A stretch of 64,000 nucleotides of DNA. Source: Streptomyces hawaiiensis. GTDB taxonomy: Bacteria > Actinomycetota > Actinomycetes > Streptomycetales > Streptomycetaceae. The notes under the pieces are model-generated. The model made no database searches. It was not told where the DNA came from and was given only the letters and a program-made list of their open reading frames with translations. Below are positions 25,127 to 33,770 of the stretch, piece after piece (position 1 is the stretch's first letter; every line of letters starts with the position of its first letter). Where the stretch lies: assembly GCF_004803895.1 (NCBI RefSeq), contig NZ_CP021978.1, positions 1,426,001 through 1,490,000 of the forward strand, in the 5' to 3' direction. The translations under genes and the position numbers were made by a program.

Positions 25127-26139
25127 TTCACCAGCCCGGACCGGCGCAGCCCGGCGGCCACCTGCTCCACGCCCTCGACGGTGCGGATGGTCGGGTTCAT
25201 GGCCTGCCCGCTGAGCAGCACGTACCGCTTGTGCCGGACGGCGTCCATGTTCCTGGTGACCGGGTTGGACTCCAGGAAGGCGATCTTCTTCGCGGCCGAC
25301 TCGGCGGTCTGCGACTTACGGGTCAGGTCGCCGATGACGAGGACGTCGGGGTCGCGGTCGGCGACCGTCTCCCAGTTGACCTGCGGCCACTCCTCGTGTG
25401 TGTCGTCGAAGACGTTCTTCGCGCCGAGGGCCCGGGTGATGATGCCGGGCGCTCCGCAACAGCCCGCCATGTAGGGCGACTCGGAGTTCGCGAACCAGTA
25501 GAGGAGGGTGACGTCGGAGGCGTCGATGCCCGCCGTGGCCTTCTTCATGCGCTGCCGGAGGGAGGACACGAGCGCGTCGCCGCGACCCTTCACTCCGAAC
25601 ACGGTCGCGAGGTCACATACTTCGCCGTAGACGGTGTCGATGCCCAGAGCCTTGTCGCGTGCGCCGTCACCGCCGCCCGAGTTGTCCTTGCCCGCGCAGT
25701 CGGACGGGGAGACGTAGGTGGGGACGCCGAGCTTCTCGAACTGCTCGCGGGTGGCGACGCCGCCCTTGCCGAGGGTGGAGACGAACGACGCGGCGACGAA
25801 GTCGGGCTCGGCGTCCAGGACGCGTTCGAAGGACGGGGTGTTGTCGGCGATGCGCGGCACCTCGGCGTCGGCCTTCTCCAGCCCCTTCATCACGGGGTCG
25901 GTCCAGGTGGCCGTGCCCGCGAGGCGGTCGGCCAGGCCGAGGGAGAGCAGGATCTCGGTGGTGCCCTGGTTGAGGGACACGGCGTGCCGCGGCGCGGCCG
26001 CGACGCGGACCTCGTGCCCGCAGTTGGAGAGTGTGACGGCGGCCTTCGCGTCGGTGGCCTCGGCGCCCCCGCAGCCGGTCAGGAGCAGGGAGCCGGCCGC
26101 GAGCAGGGCAGCGGCACGGGCGGGTGGAGCGAGGGGCAC
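25123..26139 (-). CDS. btuF: Cobalamin-binding lipoprotein of ABC importer
   Basis: 338-residue solute-binding lipoprotein. A signal peptide ends in lipobox LLTGC (Cys near 23), so it is anchored outside the membrane. The FecB/BtuF fold follows: NQGTTEILLSLGLADRLAG and a PQVNWETVADRDPDVLVIGD stretch near the end of the second lobe. A CCGAP pair of cysteines mid-protein is unusual. GTG at 26139. First gene after the cobalamin riboswitch; stop overlaps btuC. Confidence 0.92.
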   Translation of the reverse strand: MPLAPPARAAALLAAGSLLLTGCGGAEATDAKAAVTLSNCGHEVRVAAAPRHAVSLNQGTTEILLSLGLADRLAGTATWTDPVMKGLEKADAEVPRIADNTPSFERVLDAEPDFVAASFVSTLGKGGVATREQFEKLGVPTYVSPSDCAGKDNSGGGDGARDKALGIDTVYGEVCDLATVFGVKGRGDALVSSLRQRMKKATAGIDASDVTLLYWFANSESPYMAGCCGAPGIITRALGAKNVFDDTHEEWPQVNWETVADRDPDVLVIGDLTRKSQTAESAAKKIAFLESNPVTRNMDAVRHKRYVLLSGQAMNPTIRTVEGVEQVAAGLRRSGLVK

Positions 26140-26214
26140 GGGAACCAGTCCTCAGTCGTCGAGGGCCCATTCGCGGAGCCCGGTCGTACGGTGCTCCCCC
26201 GCCGCGTGCGGCCG

Positions 26215-26382
26215 CGGGGGCCGCCAGCAGGTCTTCGGACTCGGGTTCACCCGGTGCGGGACGCCTTCCCGGACGACCGAGTCGTCCAGTGGCCGAGGCC
26301 CCGCCCGTCCCCCTCACCGCTGCGCGTCAGTTCCGGATTCGCACCGGATTCCCTGACCCACGTACATGGGTTCGACTGGCCT
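26215..26382 (-). ncRNA. Cobalamin (AdoCbl) riboswitch
   Basis: Minus-strand RNA upstream of btuF. It contains the conserved core GGGAATCCGGTGCGAATCCG (about 26334-26353), the B12-box-like AACTGACGCGCAGCGGT following it, and the closing AGTCCGAAGACCTGCTGGC element (about 26222-26242). Together these fit the cobalamin riboswitch class. It should lower btuFCD expression when adenosylcobalamin is plentiful, probably by hiding the btuF ribosome site. Confidence 0.93.
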
Positions 26383-26475
26383 CGGCAAGCTATCACGGAG
26401 GCGCCCGGGAATCACCGCGCACTCCGCGTCGTTGCCGGGAGAGCAGTTCGTCCACGACTCCCGAGGAGGCCGCCG

Positions 26476-26904
26476 GTGTACGGCGACGAGGCAGCGGTCC
26501 GCAGGATCCTCACCGAGCTCGGCGACACCTGGGCCGTGGTGGGCCTGTCGTCGAACGAGCAGCGGGCGGCGTACGGCGTCGCGGCCGTGCTCCAGCGCTT
26601 CGGCAAGCGCGTCGTGCCGGTGCATCCGAAGGCGGAGACGGTGCACGGGGAGAAGGGGTACGCGAGCCTGGCGGACATCCCCTTCGACGTGGACGTCGTC
26701 GACGTGTTCGTGAACAGCGACCTCGCCGGGGCCGTCGCGGACGAGGCGGCCGCCAAGGGCGCGAAGGCCGTCTGGTTCCAGCTCGGCGTCATCGACGAGG
26801 GGGCGTACGACCGGGCCCGCGCGGCGGGGCTGGAGATGGTGATGGACCGCTGCCCGGCGATCGAGATCCCACGGCTGTCTCATCACCGCGTACAGGAATC
26901 CTGA
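26476..26904 (+). CDS. CoA-binding domain protein (YccU-like)
   Basis: 142-residue soluble protein with a Rossmann-type CoA-binding domain. Family features are TWAVVGLSSNEQRAAYGVA near the start, RVVPVHP and the late AVWFQLGVIDEGA then VMDRCPAIE stretch, including the conserved Cys. GTG at 26476 is preceded by GAGGAGG (26463-26469). It is divergent from the riboswitch-controlled btuFCD operon; a metabolic link is not evident. Confidence 0.9.
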   Translation: MYGDEAAVRRILTELGDTWAVVGLSSNEQRAAYGVAAVLQRFGKRVVPVHPKAETVHGEKGYASLADIPFDVDVVDVFVNSDLAGAVADEAAAKGAKAVWFQLGVIDEGAYDRARAAGLEMVMDRCPAIEIPRLSHHRVQES

Positions 26905-27035
26905 AGCGTTTCCCACGAAACACCCGCGCCCGGTCAAGGCTGCACAACTGGTCTTCTTCCGCCGGCTGACCGATTCCTAACCTGAGGCCTCTTGCTCCGG
27001 ACTCTTCGAGTTCACTGATGAGAGGCCCCGCATTC

Positions 27036-28640
27036 ATGGAAAGAAACGGCCTGCGCCGGGATGTCGGGCTGATCGGGCTCATGTGGGCGTCGGTCGGGTC
27101 CATCATCGGCTCGGGCTGGTTGTACGGCGCCGAGAAGGCCGTCGTGGCGGCCGGCCCCGCGGCGATCCTGTCCTGGCTGATCGGCGCCGTTGCGATCGTG
27201 CTGCTGGCCCTGGTGCACGCGGAACTCGGCGGCATGTTCCCGGTCGCGGGCGGCACGGCCCGTTATCCGCACTACGCGTTCGGCGGGCTGGCCGGCATGT
27301 CCTTCGGCTGGTTCTCCTGGCTCCAGGCGGCGACGGTGGCCCCGATCGAGGTCGAGGCCATGATCGGCTACGCCGGACACTGGCACTGGGCGCGGGGCTT
27401 CCAGCACGCGAAGGACGGGACGCTGACGACGAGCGGCTTCGTCGTCGCCGTCGCGCTGATGGCCGTGTTCGTCGTCGTCAACTTCCTCGGCGTGCGGATC
27501 CTGGCCCACACCAACAGCGCCGCCACCTGGTGGAAGGTGGCCGTGCCGCTGGCCGCGATCTTCATCATCGCGGCCGGCAACTTCCACCCGGGCAACTTCA
27601 CCGAGCACGGCTTCGCCCCGTTCGGGGCCCACGGGGTGCTGAGCGCCGTCAGTTCCAGCGGCATCATCTTCGCCCTGCTGGGCTTCGAGCAGGCGATCCA
27701 GCTGGCGGGCGAGAGCCGCGACCCGCAGCGGGACCTGCCGCGCGCCACGATCGGCTCGGTCGCCATCGGGGCGGCCATCTACGTCCTGCTCCAGGTCGTC
27801 TTCATCGCCGCCCTGCCGCTGAGCTCCTTCGCGCACGGCTGGACCAAGCTCGACTACCCCGGCATCAGCGGCCCGTGGGCGGGCCTGGCGACCGTGGTGG
27901 GCCTCGGCTGGCTGAGCGTGGTGCTGTACCTGGACGCGGTGGTCTCCCCCGGCGGCACCGGCCTGATCTACACGACGGCCACGTCCCGCGTCTCCTACGG
28001 GCTGGCCCGCAACGGCTACGCGCCGAAGCTCTTCGCCCGCACCGACGCGCGCGGTGTGCCGTGGTTCGGGCTGATCGTGTCCTTCGTGACCGGCGTGGTC
28101 TGCTTCCTGCCGTTCCCGAGCTGGCAGCAGCTGGTCAGCTTCATCACCTCGGCGAGCGTGCTGATGTACGCGGGCGCCCCGCTGGCCTACGGCGTCTTCG
28201 CGGACCGGCTGCCGCACCGGGCGCGCCCCTACCGCCTGCCCGCCGGGAAGGTCCTCTCGCCGCTGTCGTTCGTGGTGGCCAACCTCATCATCTACTGGTC
28301 CACCTGGGACACCCTGTGGCGGCTCGGCGTGGCCATCGTCCTCGGCTACGTCCTGCTCGGCGGCTACGCCTGGTACGCCACCCGCAAGGGTCTGCCCGAC
28401 GCGCCCCGCCTCGACTTCAAGGCCGCCCAGTGGCTGCCCGTCTACCTGCTGGGCATGGGCGTCATCTCCTGGCAGGGCGGCTTCGGCGGCCAGGGGCACC
28501 TCGGACTGTGGTGGGACATCCTGGTCGTCGCGGTGTTCTCGCTGGCGATCTACTACTGGGCCCGGGCCTGCGCCTCCCCGTCCGGGGAGATCGAGCGAAG
28601 CATCGAGGAGGTGACGGTCGAGGAGGTGCCCGTCCACTGA
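27036..28640 (+). CDS. APC-superfamily amino-acid permease
   Basis: Membrane transporter of about 534 residues with roughly 12-13 helices. The first helix has the APC motif SVGSIIGSGWLYG; FALLGFEQAIQLAGESRDPQRDLPRA is the conserved segment after helix 6. ATG at 27036 has GAGAGG 10 nt upstream; ATG at 27018 is an alternative. Substrate probably an amino acid or polyamine. The C-terminal tail is hydrophilic. The next gene starts 22 bp later on the same strand. Confidence 0.92.
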   Translation: MERNGLRRDVGLIGLMWASVGSIIGSGWLYGAEKAVVAAGPAAILSWLIGAVAIVLLALVHAELGGMFPVAGGTARYPHYAFGGLAGMSFGWFSWLQAATVAPIEVEAMIGYAGHWHWARGFQHAKDGTLTTSGFVVAVALMAVFVVVNFLGVRILAHTNSAATWWKVAVPLAAIFIIAAGNFHPGNFTEHGFAPFGAHGVLSAVSSSGIIFALLGFEQAIQLAGESRDPQRDLPRATIGSVAIGAAIYVLLQVVFIAALPLSSFAHGWTKLDYPGISGPWAGLATVVGLGWLSVVLYLDAVVSPGGTGLIYTTATSRVSYGLARNGYAPKLFARTDARGVPWFGLIVSFVTGVVCFLPFPSWQQLVSFITSASVLMYAGAPLAYGVFADRLPHRARPYRLPAGKVLSPLSFVVANLIIYWSTWDTLWRLGVAIVLGYVLLGGYAWYATRKGLPDAPRLDFKAAQWLPVYLLGMGVISWQGGFGGQGHLGLWWDILVVAVFSLAIYYWARACASPSGEIERSIEEVTVEEVPVH

Positions 28641-28662
28641 GACCGGCCTCCATAATGTGCGC

Positions 28663-29886
28663 ATGACCCACGCCTTTCCGCCCGCGGACTCCGGCGCCCC
28701 GCAACGCTTCCCAGTCGTTGTCGTGGGTGCCGGTCCCGCGGGTCTGACGGTCGGCAACATCCTGCGGGCCGCGTCCGTGGACTGCCTGGTGCTGGAGACC
28801 GAGACCCGGGAGTTCATCGAACAGCGGCCCCGGGCCGGGGTCATCGAGGAATGGGCCGTACGCGGCTTGGAGAAGCGGGGTCTCGCCCGCAATCTGCTGG
28901 ACAGCGCGGAACTGCACACGGCCTGCGAGTTCCGCTTCGTCGGGGAGCGTTATCGGTTCCCGTACGGCGAGCTGACGGGCAGCCACCACTTCGTCTACCC
29001 GCAGCCGTTGCTGGTGACGGACCTGGTGCGCGAGTACGCCGATGTCCGGGGCGGCCGGATCCGCTTCGGCGTCCGGGACGTGCGGGTCCAGGACCTCGGC
29101 ACCGACCGGCCGTCGGTGTCGTACACCTGCCCCGAGACGGGTGAACGCCACGTCGTGCACTGCGACTTCGTCGCCGGGTGCGACGGGGCACGCGGAGTGA
29201 CCCGGGCCTCGCTCCCGCCCGAGCGGGTCCGGATCGCGCGGCACGACTACGGCATCGGCTGGCTGGCCCTGCTCGCCGAGGCGCCGCCGTCCGCCGACTG
29301 CGTGCTGTTCGGCTGCCACGCGCGCGGCTTCGCCGGACAGATGCCCCGCAGTCCGCAGGTGACCCGCTACTACCTCCAGTGCCCGCCGGGCGACGACCCG
29401 GAGAACTGGCCGCACGAACGCGTCTGGTCGGAGCTCCAGGAACGGCTCGGGGCGGCCGGTGTGCCGCCGCTGACCGAGGGCCGGCTGATCGAGAAGCGCG
29501 TACTGGACATGCACGATTACGTGGTCGAGCCGATGGTGCACGGCCGGCTCTACCTCGCCGGGGACGCGGCCCATCTGGTCGCCCCCATCGCCGCCAAGGG
29601 CATGAACCTCGCCCTGCACGACGCCTTCCTGCTCGGCGACGCCCTGGTCGCCCGGCTGACCACCGGCGACGGCAGCGGCCTCGACGGCTACGCGCAGGCG
29701 TGTCTGCGGCGCGTGTGGGACTACCAGGAGTTCTCGCAGTGGCTGTCCGAGGTGTACCACGGCACGGCGGCGGGCGACCCCTTCCGCGCGGGCACCACGC
29801 TCGCCCGGCTGCGCCGCCTGTTCACCTCGCCCGCGGCGGCCGCCGCCTTCGCCGAGCAGTACCTCGGGACGGCGGCGCGTCACTGA
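28663..29886 (+). CDS. FAD monooxygenase, 4-hydroxybenzoate 3-hydroxylase-like
   Basis: 407-residue class A flavoprotein hydroxylase. It has FAD-binding VVVVGAGPAGLTVG near the N-terminus, RPRAGVIEEW as in PobA, the DG motif FVAGCDGARGVTRAS and LAGDAAHLVAPIAAKGMNLA near 300. Closest in memory to PobA, which converts 4-hydroxybenzoate to protocatechuate with NAD(P)H and O2. No protocatechuate-pathway genes are adjacent, so the substrate may differ. ATG at 28663. It may be cotranscribed with the permease 22 bp upstream. Confidence 0.88.
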   Translation: MTHAFPPADSGAPQRFPVVVVGAGPAGLTVGNILRAASVDCLVLETETREFIEQRPRAGVIEEWAVRGLEKRGLARNLLDSAELHTACEFRFVGERYRFPYGELTGSHHFVYPQPLLVTDLVREYADVRGGRIRFGVRDVRVQDLGTDRPSVSYTCPETGERHVVHCDFVAGCDGARGVTRASLPPERVRIARHDYGIGWLALLAEAPPSADCVLFGCHARGFAGQMPRSPQVTRYYLQCPPGDDPENWPHERVWSELQERLGAAGVPPLTEGRLIEKRVLDMHDYVVEPMVHGRLYLAGDAAHLVAPIAAKGMNLALHDAFLLGDALVARLTTGDGSGLDGYAQACLRRVWDYQEFSQWLSEVYHGTAAGDPFRAGTTLARLRRLFTSPAAAAAFAEQYLGTAARH

Positions 29887-29897
29887 GCGGGCCGTAC

Positions 29898-30245
29898 TCA
29901 GTCGTGCGGGGGGCGGTCGCTGAGGCGGTGGTCGGCCACGTTCAGCGCCTCGTCGACGAGCCGGCGCAGATGGCCGTCGCGGAGTGAGTAGATCACCCGG
30001 CGGCCCTCTTTGCGCGTGTTCACCAGGCCCGCGAGGCGCAGTCGGGCCAGGTGCTGGCTGACGGCCGGTCTGGCCGCCCCGCACGCCTGCGTGAGCGTCG
30101 TGACGTCGGCCTCCGACCCGGTCAGCGCGTGCAGCAGGGCGAGCCGGGTGCGGTCCCCCAGCAGGGCGAGGAGTTCCGCGGCGAGCGCGAGCTGCTCCTC
30201 GCCGGGGCTGCGCGGATGCGCATTATGCGCAGATGACAGGTGCAT
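29898..30245 (-). CDS. ArsR/SmtB-family metalloregulator
   Basis: 115-residue winged-helix repressor with LLALLGDRTRLALLHAL, TTLTQACGAARPAVSQHLARLRLAGLV and RRVIYSLRDGHL. The ATG at 30245 is the last possible start; one at 30257 also exists. Either way the operator dyad overlaps the first codons. Divergent from a CDF metal exporter, so it is most likely a Zn/Ni/Co sensor releasing DNA on metal binding. The C-terminal HDxxH-like stretch (VADHRLSDRPPHD) could supply ligands. Confidence 0.92.
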   Translation of the reverse strand: MHLSSAHNAHPRSPGEEQLALAAELLALLGDRTRLALLHALTGSEADVTTLTQACGAARPAVSQHLARLRLAGLVNTRKEGRRVIYSLRDGHLRRLVDEALNVADHRLSDRPPHD

Positions 30246-30269
30246 GCGTGCGCTCATACGCACATAATG
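30221..30269. promoter_or_regulatory. ArsR operator dyad between ArsR and CDF genes
   Basis: CATTATGCGCAGATGA (30221-30236) and TCATACGCACATAATG (30254-30269) are inverted repeats matching at 13 of 16 positions, with a GCATGC palindrome between. This fits two half-operators of an ArsR/SmtB repressor controlling both divergent genes. Confidence 0.68.
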
Positions 30270-30320
30270 GCGCCTCGGCATGGGTACGTCCACTCTCGCG
30301 CGCACCGAAAGGGGACCCAC

Positions 30321-31379
30321 GTGAGCGACCGGCACGAGCACTCCCACCCCCACGACCACACCCACGGGCACCGGCACGACCGGCGGCAGCGGCACGGCCT
30401 GCGCCATCGGATCGGCCACCTCCTCGCCCCGCACTCCCACGAGACGGCCGACAAGGTCGACTCCGCCCTGGAGTCCTCGGCCCGCGGGATGCGGGCGCTG
30501 TGGGTCTCGCTCGTCGTCCTCGGCGTGACGGCGCTGGCCCAGGCGGTCGTGGTGGCCTTCTCCGGATCGGTGGCGCTGCTCGGGGACACGGTGCACAACA
30601 CCGCGGACGCGCTGACCGCCGTCCCGCTCGGGATCGCCTTCGTGCTGGGCCGGCGCGCGGCCACGCGCCGCTTCACTTACGGCTACGGGCGGGCCGAGGA
30701 CCTGGCGGGGCTGGTGATCGTGCTGACGATCGCCGCCTCCGCGGCCTTCGCGGGCTGGACGGCCGTGGACCGGCTGCTGGATCCGCGCCCGGTCACACAC
30801 GTCCCGGCGGTCGCCGTGGCCGCTCTCGTCGGCTTCGCCGGCAACGAGTGGGTGGCCCGCTACCGCATCCGCGTCGGCCGCTCGATCGGCTCGGCGGCGC
30901 TGGTCGCCGACGGGCTGCACGCCCGTACCGACGGATTCACCTCACTGGCCGTGCTGCTGGGCGCCGGAGGCTCGGCCCTCGGATGGCAACGGGCGGACCC
31001 GGTCGTCGGGCTGGTGATCACGGCGGCGATCGTCCTGGTCCTGCGGGACGCGGCCCGGGAGGTGTTCCGCCGGGTGATGGACGCCGTCGACCCGGCGCTG
31101 GTGGACCGGGCCGAGCGGGCCCTGACCGAGGTTCCCGGGGTGCGCGGAGTGGGTGAGCTGCGGTTGCGCTGGATCGGCCACCGGCTGCGCGCCGAGGTGG
31201 CGGTCGTGGTGGACGGCGAGGTGACGGTGCGCGAGGCCCACCGCATCGCCGTGGACGCCGAGCACGCGCTGCTGCACGCGGTACCGCGCCTGACCGCGGC
31301 CCTGGTACACGCGGATCCGGAGCCGGCCCCGGGCGAGAGCGACCCCCATCTGCCACTGGCTCACCACGTCGCGGCGTAG
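30321..31379 (+). CDS. Cation diffusion facilitator metal exporter
   Basis: 352-residue membrane protein of the CDF (CzcD/ZitB) family. The N-terminus is very His-rich (HEHSHPHDHTHGHRHD), a cytoplasmic metal-binding tail. It is followed by about six helices with the metal-site motifs GDTVHNTADA and LVADGLHARTDGFTS, and a C-terminal cytoplasmic domain ending PHLPLAHHVAA. GTG at 30321 follows AAAGGGG. Exports Zn, Co or Ni; induced through the adjacent ArsR. Confidence 0.93.
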   Translation: MSDRHEHSHPHDHTHGHRHDRRQRHGLRHRIGHLLAPHSHETADKVDSALESSARGMRALWVSLVVLGVTALAQAVVVAFSGSVALLGDTVHNTADALTAVPLGIAFVLGRRAATRRFTYGYGRAEDLAGLVIVLTIAASAAFAGWTAVDRLLDPRPVTHVPAVAVAALVGFAGNEWVARYRIRVGRSIGSAALVADGLHARTDGFTSLAVLLGAGGSALGWQRADPVVGLVITAAIVLVLRDAAREVFRRVMDAVDPALVDRAERALTEVPGVRGVGELRLRWIGHRLRAEVAVVVDGEVTVREAHRIAVDAEHALLHAVPRLTAALVHADPEPAPGESDPHLPLAHHVAA

Positions 31380-31380
31380 G

Positions 31381-31937
31381 TCAGGAGACCCCGAGCCCCT
31401 CCAGCACCACCGCACCCGGCAGTTCCGCGAACGCCTTGCCCGGGACCAGCAGCTTGCCGCGCCGCCGGCCGCTGCCGACCAGCACGTACGGCAGGTCGAC
31501 GACGGCGGCGTCCACCAGGACCGGCCAGCTTTCCGGCAGTCCGAGCGGGGTGATGCCGCCGTACTCCATGCCGGTCTCGCCGGTGGCCGTGTCCATGGAG
31601 GCGAAGGAGGCCTTGCGGGCACCGAGCCGGCGGCGCACGACGCCGTTCACGTCGACCCGGGTGGTGGACAGCACGACGCACGCGGCGAGCGTGGACTCGC
31701 CGCCGCGCTTGCCCGCGACGACCACGCAGTTCGCCGACCGCTCCAGCAGGTCCTGCCCGTAGTGCTCCACGAAGGTGGCGGTGTCGGCCCACTCGGGGTC
31801 GGTGTCGACGTAGACGAGGTGCTCGGCGGGGACACTGGCCCGCCAACGGCGTACGGCGTCGGCGACCGGGGCGGTGAGTTCGTCGAGGCAGGCGGGGCCG
31901 GGCGGGCGTTGTCGAAGTGTCCGATGGGTGCGCGCAT
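31381..31937 (-). pseudogene. YbaK/EbsC-family protein, frameshifted near the N-terminus
   Basis: Aminoacyl-tRNA-deacylase-like YbaK protein. The ATG at 31937 begins MRAPIGHFDNARPA, the family N-terminus, but that frame then goes wrong. The rest (CLDELTAPVADAVRRW onward, with CVVVAGKRGGESTLAACVVL and GMEYGGITPLGLP) is in another frame from about 31893. One base is missing in the C/G run at about 31893-31901. An alternative TTG start at 31953 in the second frame looks artificial. Either a sequencing error or a broken gene; the remaining 160 codons are intact. Confidence 0.8.
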
Positions 31938-31980
31938 GGCCGCACGCTAACAACAGCGGACCGTCGGCGGACCGGGCGTC

Positions 31981-32553
31981 TCAGGTCACGGGCGGCACCG
32001 AGACGGCCATGACCATCTCCATGGGCCCCTCGCCGGTGTTGCCGTACGTGTGCGGGACGTTGGCCTCGAAGTGGACGCTGGCGCCCGCGGGCACCCGGTG
32101 CTCGACGCCGTCGACGGTGAGGGTCAGTTCGCCCGCCGTGACGTGCAGCAGTTCGGTCGTGCCGGCGGGGTGCGGGTCCGACGGGCTGCTCTCGCCGGGC
32201 ATGAGCCGCCAGTCCCACAGCTCCAGCGGGCCGGGCGCCTCGGTGCCCGCGAGAAGCCGGTTGTAGCTGCCGGCGTCGGTGTGCCACAGCCGTACGGCCT
32301 GCTCGGCCGGGACGATGCGGACGTTCGGGCCCTGCTCGTAGTCGAGCAGGGTGGTGATGCTGACGCCGAGTGCGTCGCCGATCTTGACGACGGTGCCGAG
32401 GCTGGGGTTGGTACGGGCCTGCTCGATCTGGATGAGCATGCCGCGGCTGACCCCCGCCCGGGCGGCGAGCACGTCCAGGGTGAAGCCGCGCACCGCGCGC
32501 CAGTGCTTGACGCTCCGCGCCAGGGACTGGGTCAGCAGGTCGAGGTCCGACAC
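31981..32553 (-). CDS. XRE-family regulator with cupin domain
   Basis: 190-residue regulator. An XRE helix-turn-helix (about 10-65, LDVLAARAGVSRGMLIQIE) is followed by a cupin domain (about 100-185, SDPHPAGTTELLHVTAGELTL and PHTYGN) that likely binds a small effector. GTG at 32553. Divergent from an EamA exporter 97 bp away, with an inverted repeat between; it probably controls that exporter. Related proteins often regulate amino-acid or drug efflux. Confidence 0.92.
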   Translation of the reverse strand: MSDLDLLTQSLARSVKHWRAVRGFTLDVLAARAGVSRGMLIQIEQARTNPSLGTVVKIGDALGVSITTLLDYEQGPNVRIVPAEQAVRLWHTDAGSYNRLLAGTEAPGPLELWDWRLMPGESSPSDPHPAGTTELLHVTAGELTLTVDGVEHRVPAGASVHFEANVPHTYGNTGEGPMEMVMAVSVPPVT

Positions 32554-32579
32554 GTTCCGTCCAATATTCTGTATGACAC

Positions 32580-32634
32580 AGTGCAACCGACTGCACTATG
32601 GTGTGGTTGACCTGATCGTTCACCGAACTGTACT
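32580..32634. promoter_or_regulatory. Operator dyad and exporter promoter in the XRE/EamA gap
   Basis: AGTGCA (32580-32585) and TGCACT (32592-32597) form an inverted repeat with a 6-bp spacer. Toward the exporter, -35 TTGACC (32607-32612) and a weak -10 TGTACT (32629-32634) are 16 bp apart. The dyad just upstream of the -35 is a plausible site for the cupin regulator. Confidence 0.5.
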
Positions 32635-32650
32635 GCGAGGTATCCGTCCC

Positions 32651-33508
32651 ATGACAGCGCTCTTCGCCCTGGCCACCAGCCTGTTGTGGGGTCTGGCCGA
32701 CTTCGGCGGCGGTCTGCTGACCCGGCGCACGCCCGCTCTCACGGTGGTCGTGGTCTCGCAGTCGATCGCGGCGGTGGTGCTCGGCGCTGTCGTGGTGGCG
32801 ACCGGCGGCTGGAGCGAGGCGGGGCCGCAGCTGTGGTTCGCCGTGGCGGCCGGGCTCGTCGGGCCGGTGGCGATGCTCGCCTTCTACAAGGCGCTCGCGC
32901 TGGGCCCGATGGGCGTGGTCTCGCCGCTGGGGTCGATCGGTGTGGCGGTGCCGGTCGGGGTGGGCCTGGTGCTGGGCGAGCGCCCCGGCCTGCTGCAGTT
33001 CGTCGGCATCCTGGTCGCCGTCGCCGGTGTGTGCCTGGCCGGCGGCCCCCAGTTCCGCGGCGCCCCCGTCCAGCGCCAGGCCGTCGCCCTGACCCTGCTC
33101 GCGGCGTTCGGCTTCGGCGCGGTGATGGCCCTCATCGCCGAGGCGTCGACGACGCTGACCGGTCTGTTCCTCGCCCTGTTCGTCCAGCGGGTGACCAACG
33201 TCGCCGCGGGCGGGCTGGCGCTGTTCGTGTCGGTACGACGTGGTGCGCCCGCCCTTCCGGCGGACGGCTTCCCCTGGCGCACCCTGCCCGCCCTCGCCTT
33301 CGTCGGCCTCGCGGACGTCGCCGCCAACGGCACGTACTCGATCGCCGCGCAGCACGGCCCGGTGACGGTCGCCGCCGTGCTGGCCTCCCTGTACCCGGTG
33401 GTGACGGCCGTGGCCGCGCGGGGCGTCCTGCGCGAACGGCTGCGGGCCGTGCAGGCCGCGGGGGCGGGACTGGCCCTGGTGGGGACGGTCCTGCTGGCGT
33501 CGGGCTGA
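32651..33508 (+). CDS. EamA/DMT-family exporter
   Basis: 285-residue membrane protein with ten helices, in two EamA repeats (about 1-140 and 150-285). It has FYKALALGPMGVVSPLGSI in the first and AAVLASLYPVVTAVAARGVLRERL in the second, hallmarks of the drug/metabolite transporter superfamily. ATG at 32651 follows GCGAGG. Export of an amino acid or metabolite is likely, governed by the adjacent cupin regulator. Confidence 0.92.
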   Translation: MTALFALATSLLWGLADFGGGLLTRRTPALTVVVVSQSIAAVVLGAVVVATGGWSEAGPQLWFAVAAGLVGPVAMLAFYKALALGPMGVVSPLGSIGVAVPVGVGLVLGERPGLLQFVGILVAVAGVCLAGGPQFRGAPVQRQAVALTLLAAFGFGAVMALIAEASTTLTGLFLALFVQRVTNVAAGGLALFVSVRRGAPALPADGFPWRTLPALAFVGLADVAANGTYSIAAQHGPVTVAAVLASLYPVVTAVAARGVLRERLRAVQAAGAGLALVGTVLLASG

Positions 33509-33515
33509 ACGGAAC

Positions 33516-33770
33516 GGTTCAGGGCCGGCTCCGGGGTGCCGCCGGCGCAGCCAGCCCAACCGGTTCAGGGTCCGGCCCCGGGGAGCCACCGACGCAGGCC
33601 AGCCCAACCGGTTCAAGGTCCGGCCCCGGGGAGCCACCGACGCAGGCCAGCCCAACCAGTTCAAGGTCCGGCCCCGGGGAGCCACCGACGCAGCCAGCCC
33701 AACCAGTTCAGGAGCCGGCCCCGGGGAGCCACCGACGCAGGCCAGCCCAACGGTTCAGGAACCCGGCTCC
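33516..33770. repeat. Tandem 46-48 bp repeat, five full units plus a partial
   Basis: Units start at 33516, 33562, 33610, 33658 and 33705, with a partial at 33752. The unit is GGTTCA(A/G)GGTCCGGCCCCGG followed by GGAGCCACCGACGCAGGCC and AGCCCAACC; lengths are 46, 48, 48, 47 and 47. Units 2 and 3 are almost identical. It fills the gap between convergent genes, and the partial unit overlaps the last codons and stop of the acyltransferase gene. Two units of 48 bp keep frame, but stops and context argue against a coding role. Confidence 0.88.

Noticed and set aside
27012-28919. 635-codon frame antisense to the amino-acid permease
   Set aside because: Arg/Asp/Gln-rich shadow without motifs; the sense strand encodes a clear APC permease.
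31361-33685. Repeat-containing protein with 16-residue repeats on the minus strand
   Set aside because: It crosses three real genes; the repeat is better explained as intergenic tandem DNA.
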